The position numbers and the translations under genes were made by a program. From Impatiens glandulifera (lineage: Eukaryota > Streptophyta > Magnoliopsida > Ericales > Balsaminaceae), in assembly GCF_907164915.1 (NCBI RefSeq), contig NC_061866.1, forward strand, positions 47,485,370 through 47,549,369: a stretch of DNA of 64,000 bases, read 5' to 3'. Of the stretch, positions 23,948 to 34,932 are shown one piece after another. The notes under the pieces are model-generated. The model did not search any database and had not been told where the DNA came from. It saw nothing but the letters and a program-made list of their open reading frames with translations. The number at the start of each line of letters is the position of its first letter. Positions within the stretch are counted from its first letter, which is position 1.

Positions 23948-24440
23948 GTTTTGGTCCGATTCGATGTGTAAAGATTATAAATAAAAATTATATGTGATTA
24001 ACGGAAAGAAATTGGAAAATGGTTTGTAGCGAAGATTTATTCGCGGCGTGTAATTTCCTCCCACATTCGTTCATCATTTTGGTCTTCACATACAAGCGTT
24101 GGTGTACTTACATCAGGTGTAAAGGGTATTCTCATGTAGGGGTTGGGCGTTTCACATGTAAGTCAACCGAGAATTCATTCAAGCGAATATTTATTCGCTT
24201 CAAATTAGTTCTGCACACGAATATATGTTCGCTTCTTTTCAAATATAATTAGATGAAGTCATGTGCTTAAAAATTGAAAAAAAAACATAATTTGCAACTT
24301 CATTAAAATACAATATTTATTAATTTTTTTGATGTGACAACAATACGGCACACTGTTCCGATTTGATATGTCATTACAGGCTACATACAGTAATCCATAG
24401 ATATGAAATGATTTCTTTATAGTGTTTTATACGAAAACAA
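23948..24440 (+). repeat. Direct repeat copy B (partner 22165-22735)
   Basis: Holds the same ordered blocks, including the GCGAA palindromes at 24027, 24180 and 24218. The duplication doubled a motif-bearing control-like region, not a gene. Confidence 0.85.
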
Positions 24441-24991
24441 TCTTCTTTTCTTTTTTGAATGATGAAAGATATTTTCAATACATTTCCGTTGAATGTGGTC
24501 GACCTGAAATATGAAGATCAAGCGAATATTATGTCGTTTCGTAACAATGTTTTGTTTCATATAGAAACTTACAGGCGAATGAATCTTCGTTTTCCAATTC
24601 ATTACAGTATGACATGAAAGTGTCAACAATAATATGTAACTTCAAAGATTGGATGCGACATCATCTTCGTTTTTAAGGGTTTTACAGGCGAAGATCCAAT
24701 CGATTGATCAATCGAAGGGGTTTACATGAACGGATCAGTCGTTTTACATTATACTTCGAATTGATCATGACATCCAAATTGCAATCAAAGAATGAATCAA
24801 AGCTAACGACAATGAGTCGATTTATATCACTACAGAATAAACGAAATACATAATGTAAAATATAACTTCAGACTATAATCAAACATAACTTCATAATATT
24901 GATGAATACACCAAAACATTCCATAATCCGTTTACATAAGTACTGCACAGATTAACCAAAAATATAGATGTTCAACAATAAAAATGAAGCT

Positions 24992-26158
24992 CTAGTCTGA
25001 TTCATGAGATGATGACTCGTCTATCGGTCCTGTCAGCGACACGACCTCATGTTCGATGACGGGTGGAATGTATAGCTGAATGGCTTCGTTCACAGCATTG
25101 ATCCATCGGTTGGGGATGAAAACCGTCAAAGAATTTTCAATTATTGATGCGTACTCTAAGTAAAGATGTTGAGGAGTAAACATGAAGTCCTCCGGAGGAT
25201 TGTCTCCATTTGAAGGTAGGGGATTCCGTAGGCCAAATTGTCTGTATATGACACTTGTGCAGTAGGAGGTAGTTCCCTGAAGGCCCAACAAAATGATGAA
25301 TGGAGAACCCCTCATCTCGTACATCATTTCAGCAAACAGATACCACGGAACAATGAACCTAATTGGGTGAATATCCGAAATAAAATTCGGAGGCACGAGT
25401 CCATTGACCCTTTGCACTTGTAGATTGGCAAAGGAAGTGTAGGGAACTGAAGGACGGGGCAACCAATGCAACTTGTCTAACAACCAGAGGTATAGAACCA
25501 AAGGTGATCCACGGCGAGAATAGTTGTTTTCCTCGGGAACAAATTCGTTAAGACCAAGTAATGTCTCAGCAAGTACCAGGCTAGCCAGGTTTGGGGCGTT
25601 TCCCATCAGTGCAGGAACTACCCGCAGGAGCCTTTCCGAAGGCCGGCGTCCTGCAGCCGGACATAAAAAAAAATGAGCCAGAACCACAAGCATGATCAGT
25701 TTGCTTTGTGTGTGGTTGATGGTCCTCTCAGCTCCCTGGACACGCCAAATGTACTCGTCTATGTTTGTCATATTCAGAAATCCATGTTGGAGGGTAAACA
25801 AGAGAGCATCAAACATTGTACATCCATAGAAGCTGTCGCAAATGTGGACGGCCATATGAGGATCTTGATGGACAGGCAAGATCATGAGTGCATTTGTACC
25901 ACACCTAAGGATTGAAGCAAAGTCCTCTAGCGTCGGGCATATGTGCATTTCCCCAATAACAAAAGAACGAGAGTCCGTATCCCATCTGCTTTGCATGTGG
26001 GCCATCAGTCCGTCGTTAACGTTTATTCGTATTAGAGGAAGAATCTCATCTACATGATAGACACTAAAAGGGACAGGGTCATCGTTGATCAGACTTAAGT
26101 ATCGCTCCAGCTGTTGCTGCGATAAAACCAGCATGTCTGGGTCCATCTCTACATCCAT
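24992..26158 (-). CDS. PMD/DUF7745-like protein of the MULE
   Basis: A single uninterrupted exon of 388 codons from ATG 26158 (MDVEMDPDMLVLSQQQLERY). The frame is open further upstream to an ATG at 26353, but that stretch encodes a (SH)n run over a GAGAGT-type simple repeat and looks like leader, so I prefer the internal start. Family signs are SRWDTDSRSFVIGEMHICPT, TLEDFASILRCG, LAHFFLCPAAGRR and SPLVLYLWLLDKLHWLPRPS. These resemble the globular domain of transposon-derived plant mobile-domain and DUF7745 proteins, where WD..yr.F.fG...l.PTiEdfa.lL is typical. The C-terminus is acidic (PIDESSSHESD). No catalytic residues are recognised. PMD proteins have been linked to transposon silencing or counter-silencing. 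It lies between the two Ulp1 genes on the same strand, with the 14-copy AAGATATCTT array in its upstream region. Family placement is by pattern only. Confidence 0.75.
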   Translation of the reverse strand: MDVEMDPDMLVLSQQQLERYLSLINDDPVPFSVYHVDEILPLIRINVNDGLMAHMQSRWDTDSRSFVIGEMHICPTLEDFASILRCGTNALMILPVHQDPHMAVHICDSFYGCTMFDALLFTLQHGFLNMTNIDEYIWRVQGAERTINHTQSKLIMLVVLAHFFLCPAAGRRPSERLLRVVPALMGNAPNLASLVLAETLLGLNEFVPEENNYSRRGSPLVLYLWLLDKLHWLPRPSVPYTSFANLQVQRVNGLVPPNFISDIHPIRFIVPWYLFAEMMYEMRGSPFIILLGLQGTTSYCTSVIYRQFGLRNPLPSNGDNPPEDFMFTPQHLYLEYASIIENSLTVFIPNRWINAVNEAIQLYIPPVIEHEVVSLTGPIDESSSHESD

Positions 26159-26362
26159 CTTATGAGTTTTACGCTTAATGACTGAATGAAAGACAACGGT
26201 AGATTGAGATTCGGGAAGGAGTGAGAGTGTAATGTGAGAGTGAGAGTGAGAGTGAGGGTATGAGAGTGATGATCTTGATACAGCAGTAGTTGAAGTTAAT
26301 AAATGAGTTTTCATTCTGGAATTGACATCAATACATACCACAGGTAGGTGCATTACATGTTG

Positions 26363-27010
26363 CGAGGATATCTTCGTTTATGAATTGGCAAACATATAGC
26401 GAAGAAGATATCTTCGTCTCGGATATTAAAAATATGGATAGCCCCAAAATTTAACATAAGAAGATATCATCGTTTCGGATATTACAAATATGGATTGAGC
26501 CAAAAAATGAAAATAAGAAGATATCTTCGTTTACGAATTTCTAAATTTTCAGTGAAGAAGATATCTTCGGCTCGGATATTAAAAATATGGATTGAACCAA
26601 CAAATAACATAAGAAGATATCTTCGTTTAGGATTTTGAAAATGTTTAGTGGCGAGGATATCTTCGTTCATGAATTTAAAAACATATAGTGAAGAAGATAT
26701 CTTCGTCTCGTAGTTTCGAAATATCGACTGTACCCCAAAATAAATTAAGAAGATATATTCGTCTAGGAATTTGAAAACATATATTGAAGAAGATATCTTC
26801 GTCTCGTAGTTTCGAAATATCGATTGTACCCCAAAATAAATTAAGAAGATATATTCGTTTAGGAATTTCTAAATATATAGTGAAGAAGATATCTTCGTTT
26901 AGTAATTTGTGAACATATATTGAAGAAGATATCTTCGTCTCTGATTATCAAATGAAGGATTGCACCGAAAAGGAACATAAGAAGATATTCGTTTAGAAAT
27001 TTGAAAATGA
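26363..27010. repeat. Alternating 40/56-bp array built on AAGATATCTTCG
   Basis: About 14 units, each opening with a (R)GAAGATATCTTCG-like word, are spaced 58, 56, 40, 56, 40, 41, 56, 40, 56, 40, 40 and 56 bp from 26401 to 26980. Short units carry TTTAGGAATTT..AAAATATA. Long units carry CTCGGATATTAAAAATATGG or TCGTAGTTTCGAAATATCG, then a CC-AAA-rich end. The array begins about 205 bp upstream of the PMD-like start and ends about 380 bp beyond the stop of the 1,118-aa Ulp1 gene. Confidence 0.92.
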
Positions 27011-27389
27011 ATAGTTAAGAAGAGGGCCACAAGAAGACATAACAAGATAATTCTGTTTCAAGAGGTGGTCATCATGTCAATATTACGGTTGCAAGTTTAT
27101 CAGTTTGATCATGTTAAGAATATATCTTCGTTTAAGAATATTCAAAGATACAGTTAAGAAAATAACATCGTCTAGGATTTCACAAATATGGGTACAAGAA
27201 TACATATCAAACATCAATACATTATAAGCAATTCATTATAACTCCATACATTAAGATCTGAACTGCCTTCCATACATTAAGATCTGAATTGCATTATAAG
27301 TACATCCATACATTAAAAATAGGTCAATTGACCTGTGTGAACATAAGATTTACTGTACAAGTATAATTCCGTGTAACACATACAAAACC
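27011..27389. other. Spacer between the array and the stop of Ulp1 copy 1
   Basis: No gene. It has two CATACATTAAGATCTGAA repeats near 27243-27290, and probably the polyadenylation region of the Ulp1 gene. Confidence 0.5.
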
Positions 27390-30300
27390 CTAATATCTTG
27401 ATCTAATTGCAGTCTTTAACTTGAACCTATTGACATTGTGGTCAGACATAAGAATTCTGTATAAATATTTTATCCTCAATGTACTCAAAGCTTCGTCGGC
27501 CTTCAAAAGAACAAGAGAAAGTATAAGAACATTTAAAATTGATAAATGTCATAGAATAACATATAAAAAACACTCACATTTTTTTCGTTGATGTCACATG
27601 ACCAACCCTTCATCTTTCCTCTATATGTTTCCATATGTCTCATTAAATATACACCGCAGTCGGTCTTGTTTGTTTGGTCTTGCCAAGGCAGCTTTGGGGC
27701 CGTTATCCTGTACATCTTAACCTTTTCTGCAAATCTTTGTATGCCTTGCCTTTCCAAGAAAGTCGAAAAACTATCGATTTGATTCCTCAACTGGACATAC
27801 TTCTCCAAAATTTTCATTCTATGCGGACGACCGGAGTTGTCTAGGACATTTATTTGGGAGTCTTTAATATTCACACATACAAGAAAGAAATGTCCAGAAG
27901 TGACGACAGGTAGGAATATCTGCAAAAAGAACATAACATTTGTTATTTTATGGCAGTCTCGTTACTTGGAATTGAGGGATATGTACATACCAGGTCAGCG
28001 AAGATGATGTCTTCTTTTGTGACATGGTAGTTTCTCATGTCTTCTTCAAGGGATTCACAAAATAAGGTCCTATCATACTGCAGACTAACCTGCAAAATAA
28101 GGGGGGAGACTCAAAGTCATGAACATTGAAGGATACATAGAACAAAACAAGAGAAGCACTTACATGTGAAATTGTTGAAAAACATATTATTCGTGGCTCA
28201 TGCCTTGGCAACCTACGGCATTTGAAGTGCACAATTATGGACCAAGCGTCCACAACTTCGCTCGCAATTTCACGACCCATTTTCAACGTTTGAAAGAGCT
28301 TACGGGTGATATTACCCGGTGCACCTACGTACAGAACGTCCCTGCAAAATACATTCATTTACAAGACCATAACTAACTAATTTCATATTTGAAATTCCGA
28401 AAAGCATGAGAGGTAACTTACATTTCAGGCAGGTCTTCATCGAACACAAAATCGGCTAATCTCTGTTCCTTGATGGTTATGTTGTGGTCCAACATATCTG
28501 CAACTTGTTGCATGTAGGGGGATCGAAGGTGCACAGGAATTTTCGTGATCTTCCTCTTAGGATATTCTCTAATGTTGATGCATCCCCCCCCATCACCTTC
28601 ATCTTCGTCTTCAGAAGATTCAACGGCATCAGAAGCCTCAACCTTTTCCTTGCCTTTAACCTGATCATTTGGTGCAACAGATTTGGGTTCCGCAACATGT
28701 TCATTCCCTTCACCCTGAGCATTTGGTTCAACATGCTGCGCTTTGGGTTCCTCAACCGGTTCCTTCCCTTCACCCTGATCATCGTCTTCAAGAGTGGGTG
28801 TCTGCACTGGGGGTACCTCATCCGGTTCCTTGACTTCGCCATCATGATCAGTTGGTTCAACACGGGGTGAGGCATCTTTGTTGGGAAGAACTGCATCCTC
28901 AGGTTCGTCCGGTTGAAAAGGGGGTGACTTTCTTTGAATGGGCTGAAATGCAGCCTGTACATCTTCCAGTTCAACAAGGAGTGATTCTTCGTCAATGTCA
29001 TGACCGACATCCTCAACATCTTTCGGTTGAACAGGGAGTGACTGATCTTCATTGTGCAGAACTGCATCATCGAGATCATTCGGTTCCACGTGATCCGAAC
29101 AATTTTCTTGATGGGGCATAACTGCATCCTCAGGTTCGTCCGGTTGAAAAGGGGGTGACTTGGCTTGAATGGGCTGAAATGCAGCCTGTACAACTTCCTG
29201 TTCAACAAGGAGTGATTCATCGTCAATGTCATGACCTACATCCTCAACATCTTTCGTTTCAAGAGGGAGTGACTGATCTTCATTGTGCAGAACTGCATCA
29301 TCGAGATCATTCGGTTCCACCTGATCTGAACGATTTTCTTGATGGGGCATAACTGCATCCTCTAAATCATTCTGTTCAACCCGTGTTGTTTGATTGTCTG
29401 CATGGTCCTCCAATGCAGTCTCACATGTGTAATCAACCCGGGGACTAATGACTTTCAAGCCCGCACACGGTAAAGTGTCCACAAGTGCCTCCCTTGTAGG
29501 ATCTTCCACACCTACATGAACCGGACCATCGATCACCACCTTCAAGTGTTTCATGAACCCTTCAGACTCTCTGAGGTTCAGGAAACCGGCCTCAAAAAAG
29601 GGCTTCGGATCGATGTTGCGTTTCTCCAACTCCCCGGATAGGTAATTCAGCTGTTGGGCTGTATCTTTAAAAGTTTGCAGGATTTTGGCGGTCAGCAACT
29701 GTACATTATGAAAAACAGACTTCATTAATCTTGAAAACAGGCTAATAATGAACAATGGGAGTCAATTTATTGTTTCCACATACCTCATTATCGTCTTCTT
29801 TTAATTCAACCGAGTCAACTGGATTCTCGGGTTGTCTAACTGCTAGGCGCGCCCTTGCCCTGCCAAGCCCAAAACCACCGGCACGACCTTCTAAGTTGGT
29901 AAACTCCAACACGCTGACGTCATCCCAACAGGAGATGATTGGAAATTTTCTTTCGTAGGGGATACGTTCACCTTCCACAAAAACACCATCTAGGTAGCAA
30001 ATCTGGAGTAAAGGAGTGGGAGACATGTTAGAAAATATTACATATCTATAAATCATATATAAGAGAGACAACAATACTTACCGATAAAAGGGTTATAGGT
30101 CCATCGAAATATGGATTTTTATTTTTACTTGCTTTTTCTTTCCAACTTCTTACACTGTCAATCAATCGTTGAAGTGTAAAGTGGCACCAGTTCAGTTCCT
30201 TTATGTTATCAACCTCCATTAAGGATTTGAGAATTTTGAACCTGAAATGAAAAAAATACATTTGTCAGTATTCAAAAATACAATTAGATATATAAGAGGT

Positions 30301-31369
30301 TTGAATACATGTTTACCTGGCTCGTGAATTTTGAACAGGACATAAAAAACTAGAGACAACAAAGACAACGAAGTCTATTTTGAAATCGTTGTCTGCACTT
30401 GTGTTACTTAATATCTTGGGGATCATAGAAAGTGTTTCGGGAGCTTTGGAGTCTTCCCCGGTCCATCTGGTCTTCCAATCCCTCAAGAAATTAAAATAAG
30501 CAGGGTCCTTAGTCTTGTCCAACCCAACGGACTCGACTACGTTCATTGAGCCTCTAGGGAGGTTCATCACGAGCTGTACGAGATCTTCATCGATACGGAT
30601 CTCATCACCGTTGGCCAATACCAGAGAACTCTTATCCGGGTCAAAAGATTGGATTACATGTTTGGAAAAATGAGCAAGGCACTTGGAGACGCCCATTGTA
30701 AGAAGAGAACCAAACCCGATTTCCTTAACGGCTTCCCTCTGTTCTACGCTCAATTGAGGAATGAGTTGAGCGAGGCCATGAGGTGATGATCTGGTTAGAA
30801 ATGTCACTGGACGTTTCTTGCGGGTTTTGGTTTTTTGGGGAGAGGGGGGAAACTCTTCATCGAATGGGGTAGTAGACGGAGAAATATTAGTGGTTTCTGG
30901 GGGTGGTTCTGGTAACTCTTCATCGACTGTTGGATTGGAGGTAGGAATAACATTTGGTTTTTTTTTAGGGGGAAAAGGTGGTGGTAAAATATCATCAGTA
31001 CCTGCAGCAACATCAGTAGCTTCGACAGCAACTGTGGAAACTGATTCAGCAGTCGATGAAGACTTAGTATTCGTCTTCGGATTTCTCTTCCTCTTCCTTT
31101 CATATGTAAAGTTATTAAACCTCGAAGTCATTATTTTGGGTGGGATAGCATAAATCAGTATTCAACGAAATAAATTGAATAAACATGTGTAAAATTAGTA
31201 TAAACACAATAAGATGAACATACCTCTCTGGTTTAGTGCTGGGATTGACGTTGGATGCCGGAGTGGGTGCAGTTTCGTTTTCGGTTATGCTCCTACAAAC
31301 TTGCAAGACGACCTCTCGGGAGTCGATGGGATGATCCACTTCCATGTTGTTGCCTTGGTTACCCGACAT
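27390..31369 (-). CDS. Ulp1-family cysteine protease gene, copy 1, intact (1,118 aa)
   Basis: Nine minus-strand exons join in phase at GT-AG sites: 31369-31224, 31120-30317, 30241-30082, 30002-29784, 29719-28422, 28341-28164, 28089-27991, 27919-27578 and 27500-27390. No stop occurs. After a basic stretch (YERKRKRNPK) comes the same N-terminal domain as copy 2 (about 125-330: KEIGFGSLLTMGVSKCL, LVMNLPRGS, DFKIDFVVFVVSSFL). A long acidic region with two 81-residue repeats follows (about 450-830). The C-terminal C48 protease has His978 (SGHFFLVCVN), Asp995 (VLDN), Gln1048 (LPWQD) and Cys1056 (KTDCGVY): a complete triad. The end (LSTLRIKYLYRIL) is usual for this family. Exon borders match copy 2 almost one for one, so they are paralogs, though the middle regions are unrelated in composition (acidic versus Pro-rich). 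The promoter must lie in or next to the right TIR. Presumed SUMO/ubiquitin-like isopeptidase; the target is unknown. Confidence 0.93.
28885..29360 (-). repeat. Two tandem 243-bp coding repeats in Ulp1 copy 1
   Basis: Each encodes about 81 residues beginning EDAVMPHQEN and including VEPNDLDDAVLHNEDQSL, DVEDVGHDID and VQAAFQPIQ. The copies differ at few positions. The region is strongly acidic, unlike the Pro-rich tract at the same place in copy 2. Confidence 0.88.
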
Positions 31370-31879
31370 GTTCAGAAGAAATCCTTCTAGTATAAACGAA
31401 ATATCTAGGGTTTCGACGTTCAGTGTTTGGATTATCGCCGGGAGATAGAGAGAGAAGAATATGAACAGTTGCTTATGAAAATGAAATTGAGGGATAGTCG
31501 GCTTGTAGCGGGAAATTGAAATTATATCAACTAGTCATGGAAGCGAATAAATATTCGTTCGATATCGTAAATTCATAAAAAAATGATAAAAATAACTGTA
31601 AAATAAAAACTATTCATAGAAGCGAAGATTTATTCGTGGAATGTAAGTGCACGGGTAAGTGAATTTACATGACAGGCAAGTTGGCTTCTCATGTGAGGGG
31701 AGGTTGTTTTACATGAACGTCAGGCTAAAATTATTTGAAAATAAGAAATCTTCGCTTTCAATCTTCTACTCGAAAAAAAAAATTCAAGCGAATATTTGGT
31801 CGTTTACTGATTTCCAATTTAATTTAATTACATTAACATTTATTAATAAACGGAAAAAAAGAAAAAAAATATAGCCAAG
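31370..31879. promoter_or_regulatory. Upstream region of Ulp1 copy 1 with palindromic motifs
   Basis: Between the ATG and the right TIR. It holds GAAGCGAATAAATATTCGTTC (31540), GAAGCGAAGATTTATTCG (31620), AATCTTCGCTTTC (31748) and AAGCGAATATTTGGTCG (31787). Between them are TTTACATGACAGG and CATGTGAGGGGAGG words like those of the TIR units. A promoter role is inferred from position. Confidence 0.55.
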
Positions 31880-32867
31880 GAATGGAAGCGAAGATTTGTT
31901 CGGTTGCTGCATGTCATCTTCAATTAATTGAATTAATATTTAATAAACGGAAATATAAATTCCATGTCATTCTGGTCTTTACATAAACGGGTAAGTGTCT
32001 TTACATGGTAGGCAAGAGGTCTTTACATGGGAGGGTAGGGGGGTTTTACATGAGGTTTTCATTAACATTAATTGAAGCAAATATATCTTCGCTCCAGAGA
32101 GCCTCGAGGCAAAAAAAATGAAATAAAAATAAAATGGGAAAAGAAAACAAGCCGGTAATTGAGGCGAAGATTTGTTCGGTCGCTGGATGTCATCTTCAAT
32201 TAATTGAATTAATATTTAATAAACGGAAATATAGAATCCATGTCATTTTGGTCTTCACATAAACGGGTAAATGTCTTTACATGGTAGGCAAGCGGTCTTC
32301 ACATGGGTGCCTAGGGGGGTTTTACATGAGGTTTTTATTAGAATGAATTGAGGCAAATATATCTTCGCTCCAGAGATTCGCGAGGCAAAAAAAATGAAAT
32401 AAAAAGAAAAATATAAAATCCTAGAAAATAAAAGATTGAATTACTTGAAGCGAATATTATATCGCTGCCCTGTGTTATTTAATAAATTAAACAAATATTT
32501 AAAAAACGTAAATATAATATGACTGTGAATTCGGTCTTTACATGGACGTGTAAGTGTATTTTCATGAACGGCAGACGGTCTTCTCATGGGTGGGTATGGG
32601 GGGTTTACATGAGGGTCATTTCAATGGGCGTGTAGATCAGAGCGAAGATATCTTATCTGGGTATTATCTGAATATTATATTATTTCCTGGCGTTAACGGG
32701 CGCTTCCGTTAACGGCGTCTTGTGTGAACCCGGGCCTAAACCCGGATTCCGGATTCTCCCTCCCTCCGTCTCCTGCCCAGATTGATTTATTATTAAATTA
32801 ATAATGCTGCAATCTGATTGGTGCGCCACAGGGGAACACGGCAATCGGTAGCAGAAGATCTGATCTG
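31880..32867 (-). repeat. Right terminal inverted repeat with two tandem units
   Basis: Reverse complement of the left TIR. The outer 480 bp are almost identical to 10218-10699. Then come one full unit and one partial unit (boundaries near 32386 and 32110) where the left end has three and a part. The unequal unit number suggests expansion or contraction of the subterminal array on one side. Confidence 0.9.
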
Positions 32868-32876
32868 ATAAATATT
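32868..32876. other. Right 9-bp target-site duplication of the MULE
   Basis: ATAAATATT, identical to 10209-10217. Confidence 0.95.
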
Positions 32877-33288
32877 TGGTCAGTTATTTAAAAGACAATG
32901 AATGGTTATGATTGCAAGTGAGCGAAAATTGTATTTTTGTAAAAAGAGTTATAAATGTATTAATGTATAATAAAATAAAAATATAATAATTTGAAAATGA
33001 ATAATTTCTCTGTTCACTTCACGCTAACTTTCCTTATTAACAAAAATAAAATAAAAAATTATTATTAATAATAAATACAATAAAATATATATAACGTAAA
33101 CGTAGCATATGAGCTCCAACTTATATTTAAAAAGGATGAAGAGTGGATCTTAAATTAGTCAATGAGCGAAAAGTCTCAATTCCTCCTCTGAGCTGAAAAG
33201 GAAACAGAGCTTACGGCGGCGGCGGCGGCGGCGGCCGATAAGAGGACGTCGGAGTAGCTGATTCTAGTAGTGTTAAAAGTAAGAATTG
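32877..33288 (+). promoter_or_regulatory. Upstream region and 5' leader of the intact kinase gene
   Basis: Only 412 bp separate the MULE end from the kinase ATG. It is AT-rich, then a leader with a (CGG)n tract at 33213-33234. The MULE may have displaced older promoter sequence about 23 kb upstream, where the dead first exon at 9781 still has its own leader. Confidence 0.55.
33213..33234 (+). repeat. (CGG)n in the kinase 5' leader
   Basis: Seven to eight CGG units about 55 bp before the ATG; stable RNA structure is possible. Confidence 0.85.
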
Positions 33289-34862
33289 ATGGCGAGATCT
33301 CCGATAATTCATGATCCGTACCGCCTCTTGCTCTTCTTCTTCTTCTTTGGAATTGCTCGAGCTTCAAACGCTACTACAGATCCCGCTGAAAGTAATTATT
33401 TCTCTCTCTCTCTCTCTCTCTAAACAGTTTTCATTTTAATCATCCAGTTCAATTATCTCGAAAGAATATGATGGCGTAACCGTCAGATCGATTGCATCAT
33501 TTTCTAATTCACATTTACAAGCTTATTTGTTTAAAATCAAATTAAATCTTATTTATCAGGTATTTAATTTTTTATTTTAAAATCAAAAAATATTTAATAA
33601 ATTTAATAGAGAATCCAATTGTCAAAAAGGAGTATTTGTTGGATTTAAAATTTTGGGCGTGATAAAATTATATAAAATTAAGTTTTTGTTTTTTTTAATT
33701 ATTTTAAAGGCAATTAATTTATTATTATGTGATATTTATAAATTATAATAAAAAAATTATTTATTAATTTAACTACTAAATTTAGATTAAAGTTTTGAGT
33801 TTTGTCAATTAATTCTTTAAAATTCGGTAATTAATACTCTTAACTAATTCGGTAGTTAATAATTCGGTATAACATATTGGATATAAATAATAAGGAGGAA
33901 TAAAAAAATATAATTTATATATACCATTATTGATTATTGATTATTGTTTGGATAGAAATATAAGAAATTTTATAAGTTTAAAATTTTTTATTTAGTAGAT
34001 ATATAAAATTTAAGTATAAGAATAAAATAATATTTTTAATTTTTTTAATTTTTGTTAATTATTTTTTTAATATTATTTTTAATTAATCTTATTGATATTT
34101 TAATAGTATTTTAATTAATTTAAATATTATTAATATTATATAAAATAAATAAGTAATAATATAATTAGGTTATTATTTTAAATTAATAATAATATATAAA
34201 AATAAATATTTAGTATTATTTTATAATTTTATTTAAAATATAAATGATAATATATATTTTTTAAATTATTAAACTAACCGAGTTAAGAGATAATAATTAT
34301 AATTAATATTATTATTATTATTTTTATAGTACTAATTATAAAATAAAGTTATTTTTTTTTGTAAAAATAAATAAAATTTAAAATTATTTAAAATTTTAAA
34401 TATTAAATATTAAAATTTATAAAATAAGTTTATTTTTAATAAAAAATAATAGAAACTAAAATTAAAAATAATAAAAGCTTAACAATTAAATTTTAATAAA
34501 AAATTATAAAAACAAATTAATGTTAATATTAAAAAAATATAATTAAAAAATATTTTAACAGGTGTAAGGTATTACTATTACTAGCTTATACCCCTTTCAA
34601 GATATAAGTTATACATTAATTTTATTAGACATATAAAACCAATTCAACCAAATACCTTATAATTTTACTATTAAGATAACTAGCATATATCCCGTGTATT
34701 TGCACGAGTAATAATATAAAAAATCGTGAAAAAAATATTACCGTAAATATTTTATGGACGAGTCAACCCACTATCCGACCCAAGTATCCATTTACTCTCA
34801 CATATATCCAAATTAACCACAGCTCTCGACCTGATAATCCGGACATTTTAAAAATTAGCATC

Positions 34863-34932
<70 letters not shown>

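Larger units (their letters stand above)
21254..24991. other. 3.7-kb motif-rich spacer upstream of Ulp1 copy 2
   Basis: I see no convincing gene. It holds the probable promoter of Ulp1 copy 2 (21254-22000), with GCGAA-type palindromes at about 21493, 21593 and 21690. Two long direct-repeat copies follow (22165-22735 and 23948-24440). A small hairpin/repeat block lies at 23459-23654. AT-rich sequence occupies 22740-23240. A 93-codon open frame at 23399-23680 (+) overlaps the repeat block and shows no domain or conserved look, so I do not call it a gene. Confidence 0.6.
10218..32867 (+). mobile_element. Complete 22.65-kb Mutator-like transposon with five genes
   Basis: The outermost 17 bp (aAGATCAGATCTTCTGC left, cAGATCAGATCTTCTGC right as reverse complement) open TIRs that are practically identical for the first 430 bp. 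The element is bounded by a perfect 9-bp duplication. Contents in order: tandem-BRCT gene (+), FAR1-type MULE transposase (+), Ulp1-family gene (-), PMD/DUF7745-like gene (-), second Ulp1-family gene (-). The two outermost genes start 1.5-1.7 kb inside each end, so each TIR probably supplies a promoter firing inward. Near-identical TIRs and an intact duplication point to recent insertion. MULEs carrying Ulp1-like genes are known (Kaonashi type in Arabidopsis); the BRCT gene is the unexpected passenger. The right end lies about 420 bp upstream of the kinase ATG at 33289. Confidence 0.96.

Noticed and set aside
26159..26353. Upstream ATG at 26353 as the start of the PMD-like gene
   Set aside because: The extra 65 codons cover a GAGAGT simple repeat and have no similarity to the domain; the internal ATG precedes the family-like part.
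26363..27010. Repeat array as a CRISPR array
   Set aside because: Eukaryotic DNA. The conserved word is a short palindrome, and the spacers are themselves two repeated types, not unique sequences.
31224..31369. ATG-only first exon in Ulp1 copy 1 as in the other three genes
   Set aside because: Its ATG is followed by 48 codons in phase before a good GTATGT donor, so the shared arrangement holds for three of the element's genes only.
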